Shown here: positions 24,786-34,307 of the stretch, in pieces
How the letters are laid out: each line of letters opens with the position of its first letter
Numbering within the stretch: position 1 is the first letter of the stretch
DNA from: Liopterus haemorrhoidalis
Taxonomy: Eukaryota; Arthropoda; Insecta; Coleoptera; Dytiscidae
NCBI GenBank assembly: GCA_963971575.1
Contig: OZ020611.1
Location: 59,987,381 to 60,051,380, forward strand
Direction: 5' to 3'
DNA: 64,000 bases
Notes under the pieces: model-generated
Database searches by the model: none
Seen by the model: only the letters and a program-made list of their open reading frames with translations
Told to the model about the DNA's origin: nothing
Program-made: the position numbers and the translations under genes

Positions 24786-24911
24786 TTTCCTAAAACTCAT
24801 AAAAATAATTTGATAACGGAGTTAAGACAGGTTCATACAAGTGCATAATGTATTTATAAGTATACGTTTTACAAAAAAAAATATTTAGTTTTGTTCAAAC
24901 TATTGCAAATA

Positions 24912-25911
24912 TGGGTAAGAATAAGCATTGTGGTAGTGAAATGAGCAACTTAATTAAAAAATTAAAAATGATGGCAATTCTTTTAGAAGATTTGCTAATA
25001 TTATGGGTTGCTCTTTGGGAATGGTACAAAATGTCATCAGTCACTCATTAAAAGAAGAAACCCGGGGTAGACCACACAAAACTTTAAAGAACGAAGATAG
25101 ACGCTTAGTAAAGGAAGTGAAAAAAATCATTTCATGTCATCAACTAATTTACTAACCGAACTACAACCGAATATTTCTGCACGAACCATTAGAAGGAGGT
25201 TGATAGAGCATAACTTAAGATCATGTTCGCCTAGAAAAGTACCATTATTAAAACCAAGACACTTACAAGCCCGTAAGGAATATGCTCAAGAACACATTTA
25301 CTGGTATGGTGCAGAAGGTATTAAAAAATGGAGAAATATTTCGTTTAGTGACGAAAGTTAAATTTATGTTGTTTGGAAATGATGGGGAAAAAATTGTTAG
25401 GCGTCCTCCAAACCAGGCGTTTAAGTACGCGAAAAAAAAAACCGTTTAACATGGAGGAGGTAAGATTTTAGTTTGGAGTTGTTTTTCTGGGTATGGTATA
25501 GGTCCCTTATTTCGCATAGATGAGATAATGACGAAAGAAATTTACATCCTAATTTTGGAAACTATTATGTTACCCTATGCGGAATGGAATATGTCACTAA
25601 TATGGATCTACCAGCAAGATAACGACTCTAAACACACGGCTCGTGCAACAAAAACATGGTTCCAGAAAAACAATTTTCAAATTTTACCTTGGCCTGCTCA
25701 ATTACCCGATTTGAATCCAACAGAAAATCTTTGGAAATTAGTAAAGGATGGGGTTGAGCAGGAAAAACCAAGGAACAAAAATGCATTATGGACTGCTGTT
25801 CAAGAAGCTTGGTACAGCATTCCTGTAGAGAGCTGTCAACGGCTCATCGAGTCGATACCCAAACGATGTCGGGCCGTTTTGGCAAATAAAAGGCATGCTA
25901 TTGATTACTAA
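24912..25911 (+). pseudogene. Tc1-type DD34E transposase, frameshifted
   Basis: Starts MGKNKHCGSEMSNLIKKLK. One base shift later it reads NDGNSFRRFANIMGCSLGMV (first helix-turn-helix), then EETRGRPHKTLKNEDRRLV (second DNA-binding part with the GRP hook). Another shift leads to MSSTNLLTELQPNISARTI, WRNISFSDES (first catalytic D), a one-base insertion at about 25361, RRPPNQAFK, a TAA stop near 25447, HGGGKILVWSCFSGYGIGPL, IYQQDNDSKHTARATKTWF (second D) and PAQLPDLNPTENLWKLV (catalytic E), ending in KRHAIDY. All three acidic residues remain, but at least four frame-breaking changes kill the gene. Normal family length is about 330-340 residues. Confidence 0.9.
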
Positions 25912-25989
25912 GATTATAAAAATTAGTATTATGTAATTAGTAACAGTAAAATTAATAATAAATTTTATATTTGACTAAATTTTCTCGAT

Positions 25990-26211
25990 TGTATTTATTA
26001 TTTTGACCAACCGTTTCAGGTAGTGTTTTCACAAATATCAAAATATTTCTATCGCCATATAATATTTCTTGATAAATATTATGGTTTCAATACATCATAA
26101 AGTGCTTTATTGGTTATGCCAGTTAGAATAAAAATATAAATTTATTTAGTGTTCCAATTACAAATAATAAGGTTGGTGTATTAGGTGTATTTATTATTTT
26201 GACCGTAACTG
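25990..26211 (-). repeat. Right terminal inverted repeat of Tc1 (222 bp)
   Basis: Mirror of the left repeat. Direct-repeat words are at 25990-26008 (inner) and 26186-26204 (outer), all four words identical by eye. Confidence 0.9.
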
Positions 26212-26221
26212 TATATATGTA

Positions 26222-26405
26222 AATATTTATATATATAGGTGGTATTGGTTTAGGTCTTAAACCATCCTCCGCTAGGTACTGCACTTCAGGCTTACCACAA
26301 GGTAGCACGTCATACGCGAATATCTGACGGGGAAAATACACACTGCCGCATCCCAGACCCAGGAGATGTGCGGCAGCGGCTAGTGCACTACACCGTGCGT
26401 CTTCT
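26222..26405 (-). other. GC-richer insert of unknown origin
   Basis: A block flanked by TA-rich runs, far richer in GC than the surrounding piggyBac body. One minus-strand frame is open (SVYFPRQIFAYDVLPCGKPE ... EDGLRPKPIPP). CTGCCGCA near 26342 pairs with TGCGGCAG near 26370. It may be another small retroelement end. I do not recognise it. Confidence 0.35.
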
Positions 26406-26523
26406 ATATATATATATAGTATAAATTTAATACTACTATTAGTTATTATTCAATGATAGTCAAAAGTAACGAGATAAAAAAGTGTAAGTGTAAATATTTA
26501 TTTTGACTGTTTGACTTAAATTT

Positions 26524-26885
26524 GAGAAATTGATAAGCGTAGGACTTTGACGGACGAGGAACTGCGGCTTGCTTTAGAAAATAGTGATGATGAGAACTAC
26601 GTGTTTAAAAGTGACAGTAAACTCGAGAATTTTGTTATAGAAACTGTTTCTGATAATAAAAGTGACTCCACAGAAAACAAGACGAAATAGAAGACATTGC
26701 AGGATCAAGCCAACAGCAACAAGCTGTTCAGTCAACTGAAGTAGTTGTCAAAAGGAAAAAAAGATGTCACATTTGCCCTCCAAAAATTTCCAGAAATTCA
26801 AAACAGTGTTGTGATTAATGTAATCTCAATGTGTGTTCTGAACAATTACTAAAAAACTACTTTGTGTAGATTGTTTTCCAAAATC
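26524..26885 (+). pseudogene. piggyBac transposase: N-terminus joined to Cys-rich C-terminus
   Basis: First piece: IDKRRTLTDEELRLALENSD followed by an acidic Ser/Asp-rich stretch, the usual piggyBac N-terminus, ending at a TAG. Second piece, in another frame: KRKKRCHICPPKISRNSKQC, then CNLNVCSEQ, the Cys-rich DNA-binding domain at the extreme C-terminus, with one Cys-proximal codon now TAA. The whole central DDD catalytic core (several hundred residues) is missing, so this is an internal deletion, not simple decay. The element could only move with transposase supplied in trans. Confidence 0.7.
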
Positions 26886-27031
26886 AAATATTGCATTAAT
26901 AACATGTCATATTTATTAAAAATAAGTTAACTTGTAATACTTAATACATTGCTGCCGATTTTCAAAGTTGTGCCTGTGGGACACTACTGGTCAGTTATGT
27001 TGCAATCGCATACTGGTTTGTTAAGGGTTAA

Positions 27032-27655
27032 TATTGAGAAGGTTTTCAACCGCCAGAACAACAGGATGTTTGCTACAAGTTTACGAAAGGCTTGTGAGAA
27101 AGCGCAGACGATCCAGATAGGCCATTACCCTGCTTCAATTATGGTTTAATGGGCCCGAGCTATGAAGGTACATTTTTAGGCTTAATTTTTACGAGAAAGG
27201 GGTAAAATTCTACTAGAAAATCGTGTTGAATCGTGTCTTTTTTTATCGATAGTTAAAGAACTGAACAACTCCCTTGTCGAAGGTCACCACTGGAGCTTCC
27301 TGCAAGATTCAGCGCTAGCCCATAATACGAAGGCTGCGCAGCTGTGTTTTAAAACAATGTATCGCACTTTATTTCCCCTGCAGATTGGCAGCCTAGCAGA
27401 TCTGACTTCAACCTCCTGGACTTCAAATGTTGGTCCATGCTTCAGGACATGGCTTGCAAGAAGAGACACCCTACTATCGCTAGACTGAAGTGCTCACTGA
27501 TGAAGGCAGTGGAGGGTTTTTGTGTAGAAGCCTTTCGTTATTCTATTGATGTGAGGCCGCAGAGACTTAAGCACTGTGTAACGACCAGAACTGAAGTCAC
27601 TCTGAAAACTGATTGGTGTTTCTTATTAAACATGCATCTATGTATTACATACTAA
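27032..27655 (+). pseudogene. Mariner-type transposase, main part
   Basis: Continues the split gene: NIEKVFNRQNNRMFATSLRK, then HYPASIMV and stop, frame changes, VKELNNSLVEGHHWSFLQDS and ALAHNTKAAQ (second catalytic D block, normally WSFQQDSAPAHKAK), then a shift into DFNLLDFKCWSMLQDMACKK and RHPTIARLKCSLMKAVEGF, ending near VRPQRLKHCV. This is the DLNPLDYKLWxxLE(D)MACxKRH type found in many arthropods. The third block reads FNLLDF rather than LNPLDY. Stops and shifts make it inactive. Confidence 0.75.
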
Positions 27656-27870
27656 AATTAAAATATCTTTAGGTATCTTGTGAAATTTTACTGAAAACTT
27701 TGTAGTATTTATGGATAGACTAGATATGGCATATAAAAAATATATGTAAAGTTTTATTATTTCTATATTTGGGTCGAGGAACTGTACATGCATATCGAAT
27801 TTCAACTTATCTGGCTGTTGGATGTTTGCCCACAATTTATAACTGCGAAATCTTAAATGTTTAATCGACA
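27640..27870 (+). repeat. Diverged GT-family fragment (copy F)
   Basis: CATGCATATCGAATTTCAAC ... GGCTGTTGGATGTTTGCCCAC parallels GCATGCCAAATTTCAACT ... AGCCGTTTGGCTAC of copy A, preceded in both by TTGGGTC/GTGGGTC. Similarity is moderate. Confidence 0.35.
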
Positions 27871-28426
27871 TTGCTACAACAAATTAAATTAAATCAATTT
27901 GAGAATGTAATTTTATTATTGTTCATAATTTTGCCAATCGATGATGAAATAATAAAGTTAACAGAAGTTAATAAATTATTTGAAGCAGTAGGTCTTGTCA
28001 TCAGCAAAATAATTTAAGAGATTTATATTAAGTTAGTGAGCTAAAGTTTCTACACCTTCTCGCCCAACTTCTGAACACCTACACATTAACTAAAGTAATC
28101 TACATTATTAACGACTCTCTAATTTCATATTCCACATGATGGAGTATTATGTCTTCAAAAGTTCTTAACAAATTTTTTCAAACAATAATTTTAAATACAC
28201 TATCAGAGATCATTACATTATTAAGTACGAAAAATTAATCAAAAAGGTATTATAGTAAAATATAGATCTGTCTAATCATGTGTGTGCATGATGCCATCTT
28301 ACGTCTTGAAGGTAAAACAGTGCGATTTGTGTACAAATAAGCCTTAGTTGCATTTAAAATCTTCAGATGCAGATACAGAACACGCGTCCTCTCCTATTTG
28401 GAGATAATACAGTAATAATACATTTA
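27871..28426. other. No recognisable gene
   Basis: AT-rich; nothing supported. Confidence 0.3.
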
Positions 28427-28685
28427 GGCCCGGTCTTTCCACCTTCAGATAAAGTTCCAGGTAACTATCTGACAGATAAGGTTATTTATAACTTCATCTG
28501 CTGAATAAATGTCATCCCTTCTTTCTATACAAATGTATCTATCGGATAGTTATCTAACGGATAATGAGACTGACGTATTGGATTCACTAACTGGTATTGA
28601 CATTTATTCAGCAGATGAAGTTATAAATAACCTTATCTGTCAGATAGTTACCTGGAACTTTATCTGATGGTGGAAAGACCGGGCC
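28427..28685. mobile_element. 259-bp Harbinger-type MITE with 88-bp TIRs
   Basis: The terminal 88 bp at each side (28427-28514, 28598-28685) are inverted copies with a single mismatch, starting GGCCCGGTCTTTCCACC. TTA flanks both ends (28424-28426, 28686-28688), a TWA duplication as in PIF/Harbinger. The near-perfect arms imply recent activity. There is no coding capacity; the unpaired middle is about 83 bp. Confidence 0.9.
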
Positions 28686-29239
28686 TTAATGTAATAAATA
28701 TGTCTTACTCATCGACTTTCTGGCCAACAACTTCTAGGATTCTAGAGCTCATTAGCTTTTTTTTAGGCATCACTTATATTTTGGAAGTGAGGATCTTTCT
28801 TTTTTTTTTTAGGGCAACAATTGCATTTGAGAAGTAAGGAATGTATTTCGTTAGGTCATCACTTGCATTTTAAAAGGTAAAATACTTTTGATCAGCTCTC
28901 ATTGCTAAATAATATCCCGATCCCTACCCCTATCCAACAATTTTTCCTTCTTAACCCCCCCAACCTAAGAAAAAGTCCTGGTTGCGCGCCTTTATAGCCG
29001 AATATGAAATAGTTTTAATAAATACACAGGGCGTTTCAGGTTTAAATGTAATAATTTAAAATACGAATTCTAGACCTCAAAACAAGTAAACATTTTCTTT
29101 TCGACATAAACACATTACGCTTAGTTCGGGAGATATCAAGGTTTTATTGTTTATGCATAGGGAAATAAGTATAGATAATAAAATTAATATAAAAATAGGT
29201 TTATTGACAAATAAATAATCAAATGTTAACAACCTACAA

Positions 29240-29850
29240 AAAATGAAATATTGTTTTGAATATTGACCACCAGCTGGAAGGCAGGCGTGGCACCTTTCAA
29301 CTTCAAAAAGTTTCGACTTGGCATTGTTCCTCCGTTATTTATTTGCATGTTTTTTTTTTTTTTTTAATTTATGACTCTTCAGCTACTGTGTCTATTAACG
29401 TCTGTGTTTACATCGATTTTTACAATATACGTTAGTTTTTCTTGTTGGTATTTTGTGCAGTGTAGTATGATATGTTCGAGGTTGAGTGGTGTGTCGCAAG
29501 TGTTGCATGTCGGTTGTTGTGTTTTTTTGAAGATGTGTTCAGGTGTTAACAGGGTGTGCCCTATTCTGAGTCTTGTTAGTGTGACCTGATCTTTCCTTCT
29601 GTGTGTAGATGTCCAATTTTGGGCAGTTTCTTTTGTTTCTTAATTTGTTGGTAATATTTGTGTTGGTCCATTTATTGCTTCACTCTTTTTTTTGCATGTT
29701 TGGACTTTCATTTGTTGTAGCGTTTGAGAATCGTCAACTCTTCTCTCGTAAACTTCTTGTTTTAAAGTACTTCAAACAAAAAAATCAAGTGGAATCAAAT
29801 CCGGCGATCGAGGAGACCATGCAATAGGGCTAGCACGACCAATCTATCAT
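29240..29850 (-). pseudogene. Mariner transposase remnants flanking an insertion
   Basis: Upstream piece (29850 to 29706, minus strand): IGRASPIAWSPRSPDLIPLD holds the last catalytic Asp block (SPDLxPLDFFLWG). It continues as SxLKQEVYERRVDDSQTLQ. Downstream piece (29341 to 29240): RCHACLPAGGQYSKQYF, matching the usual mariner end RCQxCIxxxGGHFExL. The DNA between (29353-29690) is foreign. The N-terminal two thirds of the protein are not recognisable between 29850 and the right TIR. Confidence 0.7.
29353..29690 (-). mobile_element. 3' end of an I/R1-like non-LTR element inserted in the mariner
   Basis: Minus-strand reading: DQVTLTRLRIGHTLLTPEHI, then CNTCDTPLNLEHIILHCTKY, a complete C-x2-C...H...C knuckle after the RNase H end, then a short UTR and a poly(A) tail (T-run 29350-29365). 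The 11-bp duplication TTTGCATGTTT flanks it (29342-29352, 29691-29701). Heavily 5'-truncated, as usual for such insertions. Removing it brings the two mariner pieces together. Confidence 0.8.
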
Positions 29851-30265
29851 TGAGGAAAGTTGTATTGTAGCCAATGACAATTATGTTATTGAAACCATAA
29901 TTCTTGTTTTTTTGTTTTTTGTTTAAAAGTACCTTTTTCAAAATTTTATTAAAATTTATTATCACATTGAAATATGTCTGAAAAATTAACATTGGTTAAC
30001 ATTAAAATTAACAAATCTCCCTTTAATCGTACAGAAACGTTGGAATAATTTTTATGTAAATGGTCAAAAAAAGCCATTTTCCTTTAAACGTGGAGGTAAA
30101 AAGTGGAGATTACACACATTTAGTTGTTGAACTATTTTGCTAGATCTTGACAAGTAATTAAAAACATTAAAACCTTACGGGTATATGTCTATACGAACAT
30201 TTTTACTTGTTTTGAGGTTTAGAATTATTATTTTAATTTAGTGCACATAAACTTGAAGCACCCTG

Positions 30266-31195
30266 TATATTCTCGCAGCAAAATTCGCTATATATTTTAT
30301 GATAACCACGTAATAATATAAATTTTTCCATCTGATATATTTGCGTCAGTGAAACATTTTGTTTATATTTTAAGGTAAAAAGAATCAGACAAATCACTTA
30401 TTCTAAATCCTCTATTTCTTTTCCATTGTGCTTTTTTTTTAAATCCCTTCTAGCTGGAGCAGGGTCCAACGTCTAAACAGTCAACTGAATCAATGTGTCC
30501 TTGAACGAATTTTTATACCGTTACTCTTTCCAGTTCACTCTAAAAAATGATTTGTTTCCTTTGCCTCATTTACGATTTATCTTTCTGTATCATTAACCAT
30601 GTATACATATTCTTTATGTTTCCTCTGAAATATATTATGAGGGATAACTAGACGTGTTATTTATAATACATTCTATTCAAGTGAACTGAGGAAAATGAAA
30701 TTTATTTTATTACATTATTTTTTAGTAAGTCTGGTATACAATCTCCAGACAAGTGAACGGGATATAAAATTTTACTGTAATTATTATTTTATTTTAACTT
30801 TATTAACAACAAATTATAATAATTATTATTAAGTTATTCAAAATTTGATACACGTGGAATAAAACAGCAATTAGAACAAGGAAAAAATTATGATTCGCCG
30901 TCACAAAACTCATTTGATTAATAGGAAAGCTTATGACTTCTATCCTATGGGATGCTAAAGAGTTCTTGCCTATTCCTCATAGTCTGGGTATTGTCAGTTG
31001 GGTTAATTTTTAGCATTCCTCACTTAAGTCCTCCATCTTGATCTGTTAATTATCAGTATGCATGCCGTACCAATACTTGTTAGACCTTCCGCTAGCTGAT
31101 CTGTACTTTTGCGCGGTTTTACCGTTGGTCGACAGGCAGAGCCATACCGAGAGTATTAAGTGCCGGTAGTAAATGTCCAACAAGCGCCCTCTTGT
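30266..31195. other. No recognisable gene
   Basis: AT-rich, with a T-run near 30431; nothing supported. Confidence 0.3.
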
Positions 31196-31335
31196 ATATT
31201 TTGGCGCTCTTATTTCAAAAACTGATGAGCAAAAAAAGTAAGATGGATAGAAGTGATGAGCAAAATAATTAATGAAGAAGGATCGAGTTGAAGAGCAAAA
31301 AAGACGATGGATCGAAATGACGAGCAATAAAATTT
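31196..31335. repeat. Imperfect tandem repeat, unit about 31 bp
   Basis: Four diverged units containing GATGGATNGAARTGAYGAGC followed by AAAA. A related two-unit array lies at 37540-37605. Confidence 0.5.
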
Positions 31336-31617
31336 AAACATAAAATGCGCCTTACACGTAGCTGCACCAGTAGCAAATGCCATCTTCTCTACTTTCATTC
31401 CCATAGATTCTTTACCATTCTGTTTTCCTTCATCCGCATCATGTGTCTTCTCCAGTCTAATCCGTTTACCTCTCAGTTCATGTGTGATACTTAGCCGAGA
31501 ACTATACTCAAGTTCTTGGATATCTTTGTTTTTCAATTGCATAATGTCCAATGGTAATGGGAAAATACTGTTAATCTCGCGACCTAAATGAATGAAAAAA
31601 TGTTTAAATTTGTTCAA
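31210..31617 (-). CDS. Unrecognised open frame, 135 codons
   Basis: Starts MNKFKHFFIHLGREINSIFP. The middle is charged (LRGKRIRLEKTHDADEGKQN) and compositionally more protein-like than the AT-driven frames nearby. The last third runs into the tandem repeat at 31196-31335 and turns hydrophobic, which argues that the real coding part, if any, ends near 31340. No family recognised, no splice sites identified with confidence. It may be chance. Confidence 0.15.
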   Translation of the reverse strand: MNKFKHFFIHLGREINSIFPLPLDIMQLKNKDIQELEYSSRLSITHELRGKRIRLEKTHDADEGKQNGKESMGMKVEKMAFATGAATCKAHFMFKFYCSSFRSIVFFALQLDPSSLIILLITSIHLTFFAHQFLK

Positions 31618-32029
31618 TAGCTCTGTAGTGTCTAATGGGTCATTTCGAGTAGTTCTATCGTTCCAAATTTACTAGAAGACATACGTTTCTCGACTCACTT
31701 AGACGAATTTTGAGTCGTTATAATTGTATGATATAAAATATAATTTAAGATAAAACAAATATACCTAATGAAAGCTAGAATGTCAGAACAACTTAGCAAC
31801 ACTGTTCAGGACTGCCAACTGTTAACTTGTAAAAGACAGTACGTTGAGATTATTTTTCGGTTGCCTAGTTATAATTACTAATTATTACGTAACTATGATG
31901 TTGCTCCCAGCCAGACCAGTCTAGAGTTCCCTCACCTCTGGCTACCTATTATTAAAAATAACATTCATAATCCTCGAGTCACTAATCCCTTAACAAACAT
32001 CACATATACATGTGGCAAACAACCTTAAT

Positions 32030-32147
32030 CCATTCACTAAGCCCGGAACCAGATACGTAGCCCAGTTCCATGGCTTTAACAACCGACCAATGGTAACAAA
32101 CTTACCACGTCATTCCATCCTTTCAACACCCGGTATAAAAAGTCTAA
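32030..32147 (+). promoter_or_regulatory. Candidate core promoter upstream part (CCAAT, TATA box)
   Basis: ACCAATGG at about 32086-32093 and CGGTATAAAAAG with TATAAAA at 32134-32140, in a locally GC-richer tract. A 755-bp miniature transposon starts at 32148, only 7 nt after the TATA box. If it is removed together with one TAA copy, an initiator-like TCAC comes to lie 32 nt after the TATA start. Sequence elements are seen; promoter function is inferred. Confidence 0.35.
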
Positions 32148-32902
32148 AGTTGGTTTTACACAGTTCAATTTATTGATCAATAAATTCATGATTTTTTGGG
32201 TCAAATAATTGAACAATTTATTGATAACCTTGAAAATAAAAGGATCACTTTACACACATCAATTTATTTATCAATTTTTTTGAAAACTTTTACATTACTT
32301 AACAGCTGTAAAATATGTTGACATATTTATCAAAATGAAAATATTGAAAAAATCTTCACAAAATTACGACCTATGAACAAAAACAAGAGAAATGACTTAG
32401 ATGATGGTGAATTAGAACGTTTACGGTTCTGTCACATTTGAAAACGAAACACATAATCTATATATGTCTTGGTTATGCTACAACTAAACAGTAGGCAATA
32501 ACTTAACAGGCAAAAATATACCTAGAATTACCAAAAATTTGATGAAAAATAGAATTTGTTCTATTTTCAAAATAAATAGATCAATTTTTTCATCAATTAA
32601 AAGTTCAATTTATTGTTGAAATTTGAACAATTTACACCGCTTTTTCCCAACGTGGGTCCCACGCCCCACAAGGGGGCAACATGATTGTTCAGGGGGGCAA
32701 TTAGACCTAAGTCTTGCATCCTGAAAAAGTTGTAATTAGGCTTCATTTAGGGAATAATTCAATTTTTGAATATAAAAATTATGTATATGTTACATGGGGC
32801 ATGGTAAAAAAAGGTTGGGAAACACTGATTTACACACATCAATAAACTGAAGGTCAAATTTTCAATTTATTGATCAATAAATTGAACCGTGTAAAACCCA
32901 CT
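32148..32902. mobile_element. TIR element with TAA duplication, carrying a hAT MITE
   Basis: Inverted ends of about 39 bp (AGTTGGTTTTACACAGTTCA... and from the right AGTGGGTTTTACACGGTTCA...), each containing the perfect 20-bp palindrome AATTTATTGATCAATAAATT. TAA flanks both sides (32145-32147, 32903-32905). Variants of TCAATTTATTGATCAA recur inside. TSD length suits PIF/Harbinger, but no transposase is present. A 190-bp hAT MITE is inserted at 32638. Confidence 0.8.
32638..32827. mobile_element. hAT-type MITE, 190 bp, nested
   Basis: The 8-bp duplication ATTTACAC flanks it exactly (32630-32637, 32828-32835). The ends are CGCTTTTTCCCAACGTGG and, from the right, CAGTGTTTCCCAACC, the latter a familiar hAT terminus. 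It lies inside the TIR element 32148-32902, so it is younger. Confidence 0.88.
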
Positions 32903-32905
32903 TAA

Positions 32906-32990
32906 TTAAATACAAACGATTATCACTCTTGTGAGAGCTAAGGACAGAAACAGATTGTTGAGCAGTTTCCAAAATGTTCAAATTTTTGTT
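32906..32990 (+). promoter_or_regulatory. Candidate transcription start and first ATG
   Basis: Initiator-like ATCACTC at 32922-32928, a GC-richer leader, then AAAATGTTCAAATTT with ATG at 32974. Many insect cuticular-protein genes have a tiny first exon that starts MFK(F) and is then spliced; the resemblance is suggestive only. The frame closes soon and no second exon was found in the window. Confidence 0.25.
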
Positions 32991-32999
32991 TTATGAAGT

Positions 33000-34150
33000 A
33001 TTATATCTCTTGTATACTAATATATAATGTACTATTATGTATTATAATCTATATACATAGAATGTACGTACTATTCTAGACTGGTAGGTACTAGTAACAT
33101 TGGCAAACGATCAAATAATGGTGTATGTATAACGTAAACGTAAATAGACTTCATAAGTTATATGAAATCGACAAATATATTTAAAAATGTTGAAAATTAA
33201 TGCCTTGTACCTATTATTAAATTAGTGAGCGATAGAATTTTTACAATTAAGAGTAATTATATCCTGATAGGTTTTTACATAATTTCATATATAAATTGTA
33301 ATTAATTCTATTTAAGATTGTTAGATTGGTATGAGAAACATGAATTATGTTTACCATGTCCTTATTTGTTTTCATTTGCTAAATGTTAATAACAATTGAT
33401 TACAATATGAATTGTCTTCATACAATACTCGAATCTAAAATTACTCTCTGTTTAATTATTCGCTGAATGCAGGAATCTTGGTTGTACAAGTTTTAATTCA
33501 AACTAATGCAGAATTGTCTGATTAGTTGCGAATTATAAATTCAGGACAATTCCAAACATTAGTTGTAAATGCAGTTGGAAGCAAATGTTTTAGTCAACTA
33601 CTTTAGACAGCGTTTTCCAGCTGTACAACTGCAGTTTCCACTAAATAACTACATCTATAGTTTGTTCACAACTCACAAGTTCACCAACTCTAAGTATATC
33701 AAATGCAAACACTACCATTGTTGTCCAGATCTACATCAGAATATTCAATACCTTCGTAATTACTAAAGTTCTAATCGGCTAGAATACGATGATTCATTTA
33801 AAAGGTTTTCACAGTTTTAGTTACTTCTGAAATTGAATTTTATAAGAAAATTAATACATTCTCAATTTCTGGTAGTAGCGCAGAGGATTTGTTCTGCAAT
33901 TTTTGAACTACGGTATTATACAAAAGCCACGTGGGCAGTGTGACGTTTCGAACTTATTATTAGCAGGAATCGAAATGTACCGGAATAAACCGGCTCGAAA
34001 ATTATGGAAAATATCGTTTCGGTTCGTGTAATTATCGAAAATATTATTTCGGTTCGTGAAAAACATTAAGATTTCCGTTTTGGTTTATTGGCTAAATATT
34101 ATTTCAAAAATGTACTATAGTATTTTTTTTTTTACAGACGAGGCACGTAA
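33000..34150. other. No recognisable gene
   Basis: AT-rich. A short direct repeat (GAAAATATYRTTTCGGTTCGTG) occurs twice at about 34008-34060. Confidence 0.3.
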
Positions 34151-34164
34151 TCAACAAATACTTT

Positions 34165-34307
34165 TTTTTTTAATGTCCTTTGCTGTTTTGGCAATTAGCC
34201 AGGACAATTCTTATTTGTGAAAAATTCCATACCTGAACGGATATCGAACCCGAGACCTTAGCAACGTAGAGCAGATGTGTTGCCACTACGCTACGCCGGT
34301 CGGCAAA
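34165..34307 (-). mobile_element. tRNA-derived SINE with 12-bp TSD
   Basis: On the minus strand: GCGTAGCGTAGTGGCAA is a clear A box region and GGGTTCGATATCC a clear B box about 35 nt later, then a 60-nt unrelated body and a poly(A) tail (T-run 34161-34171). The 12-bp duplication AACAAATACTTT flanks it (34153-34164, 34308-34319). Intact Pol III boxes and perfect TSD indicate a young copy of about 143 bp. It is a different family from the SINEs at 10.1 and 14.2 kb. Confidence 0.9.

Larger units (their letters stand above)
24564..26211 (+). mobile_element. Tc1-like transposon of IR/DR type, 1648 bp
   Basis: Begins CAGTTACGGTCAAAATAATA and ends with the exact complement, flanked by TA on both sides (24562-24563, 26212-26213). 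The inverted repeats are 222 bp each. Each carries the 19-bp word GGTCAAAATAATAAATACA twice, at its outer and inner end, the IR/DR layout known from Sleeping Beauty-type Tc1 elements, where the direct repeats bind transposase. A single damaged transposase gene lies between them. Length and organisation are those of a complete element. Confidence 0.92.
29027..30265 (-). mobile_element. Mariner-like transposon, interrupted
   Basis: About 66-bp inverted ends: CAGGGCGTTTCAGGTTTA ... CCTCAAAACAAGTAAA on the left, and from the right CAGGGTGCTTCAAGTTTA ... CCTCAAAACAAGTAAA. TA follows the right end; the left flank reads CA, so one TA copy is mutated. Two transposase pieces lie on the minus strand, and a retrotransposon end with its own 11-bp TSD interrupts them. 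Confidence 0.75.
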
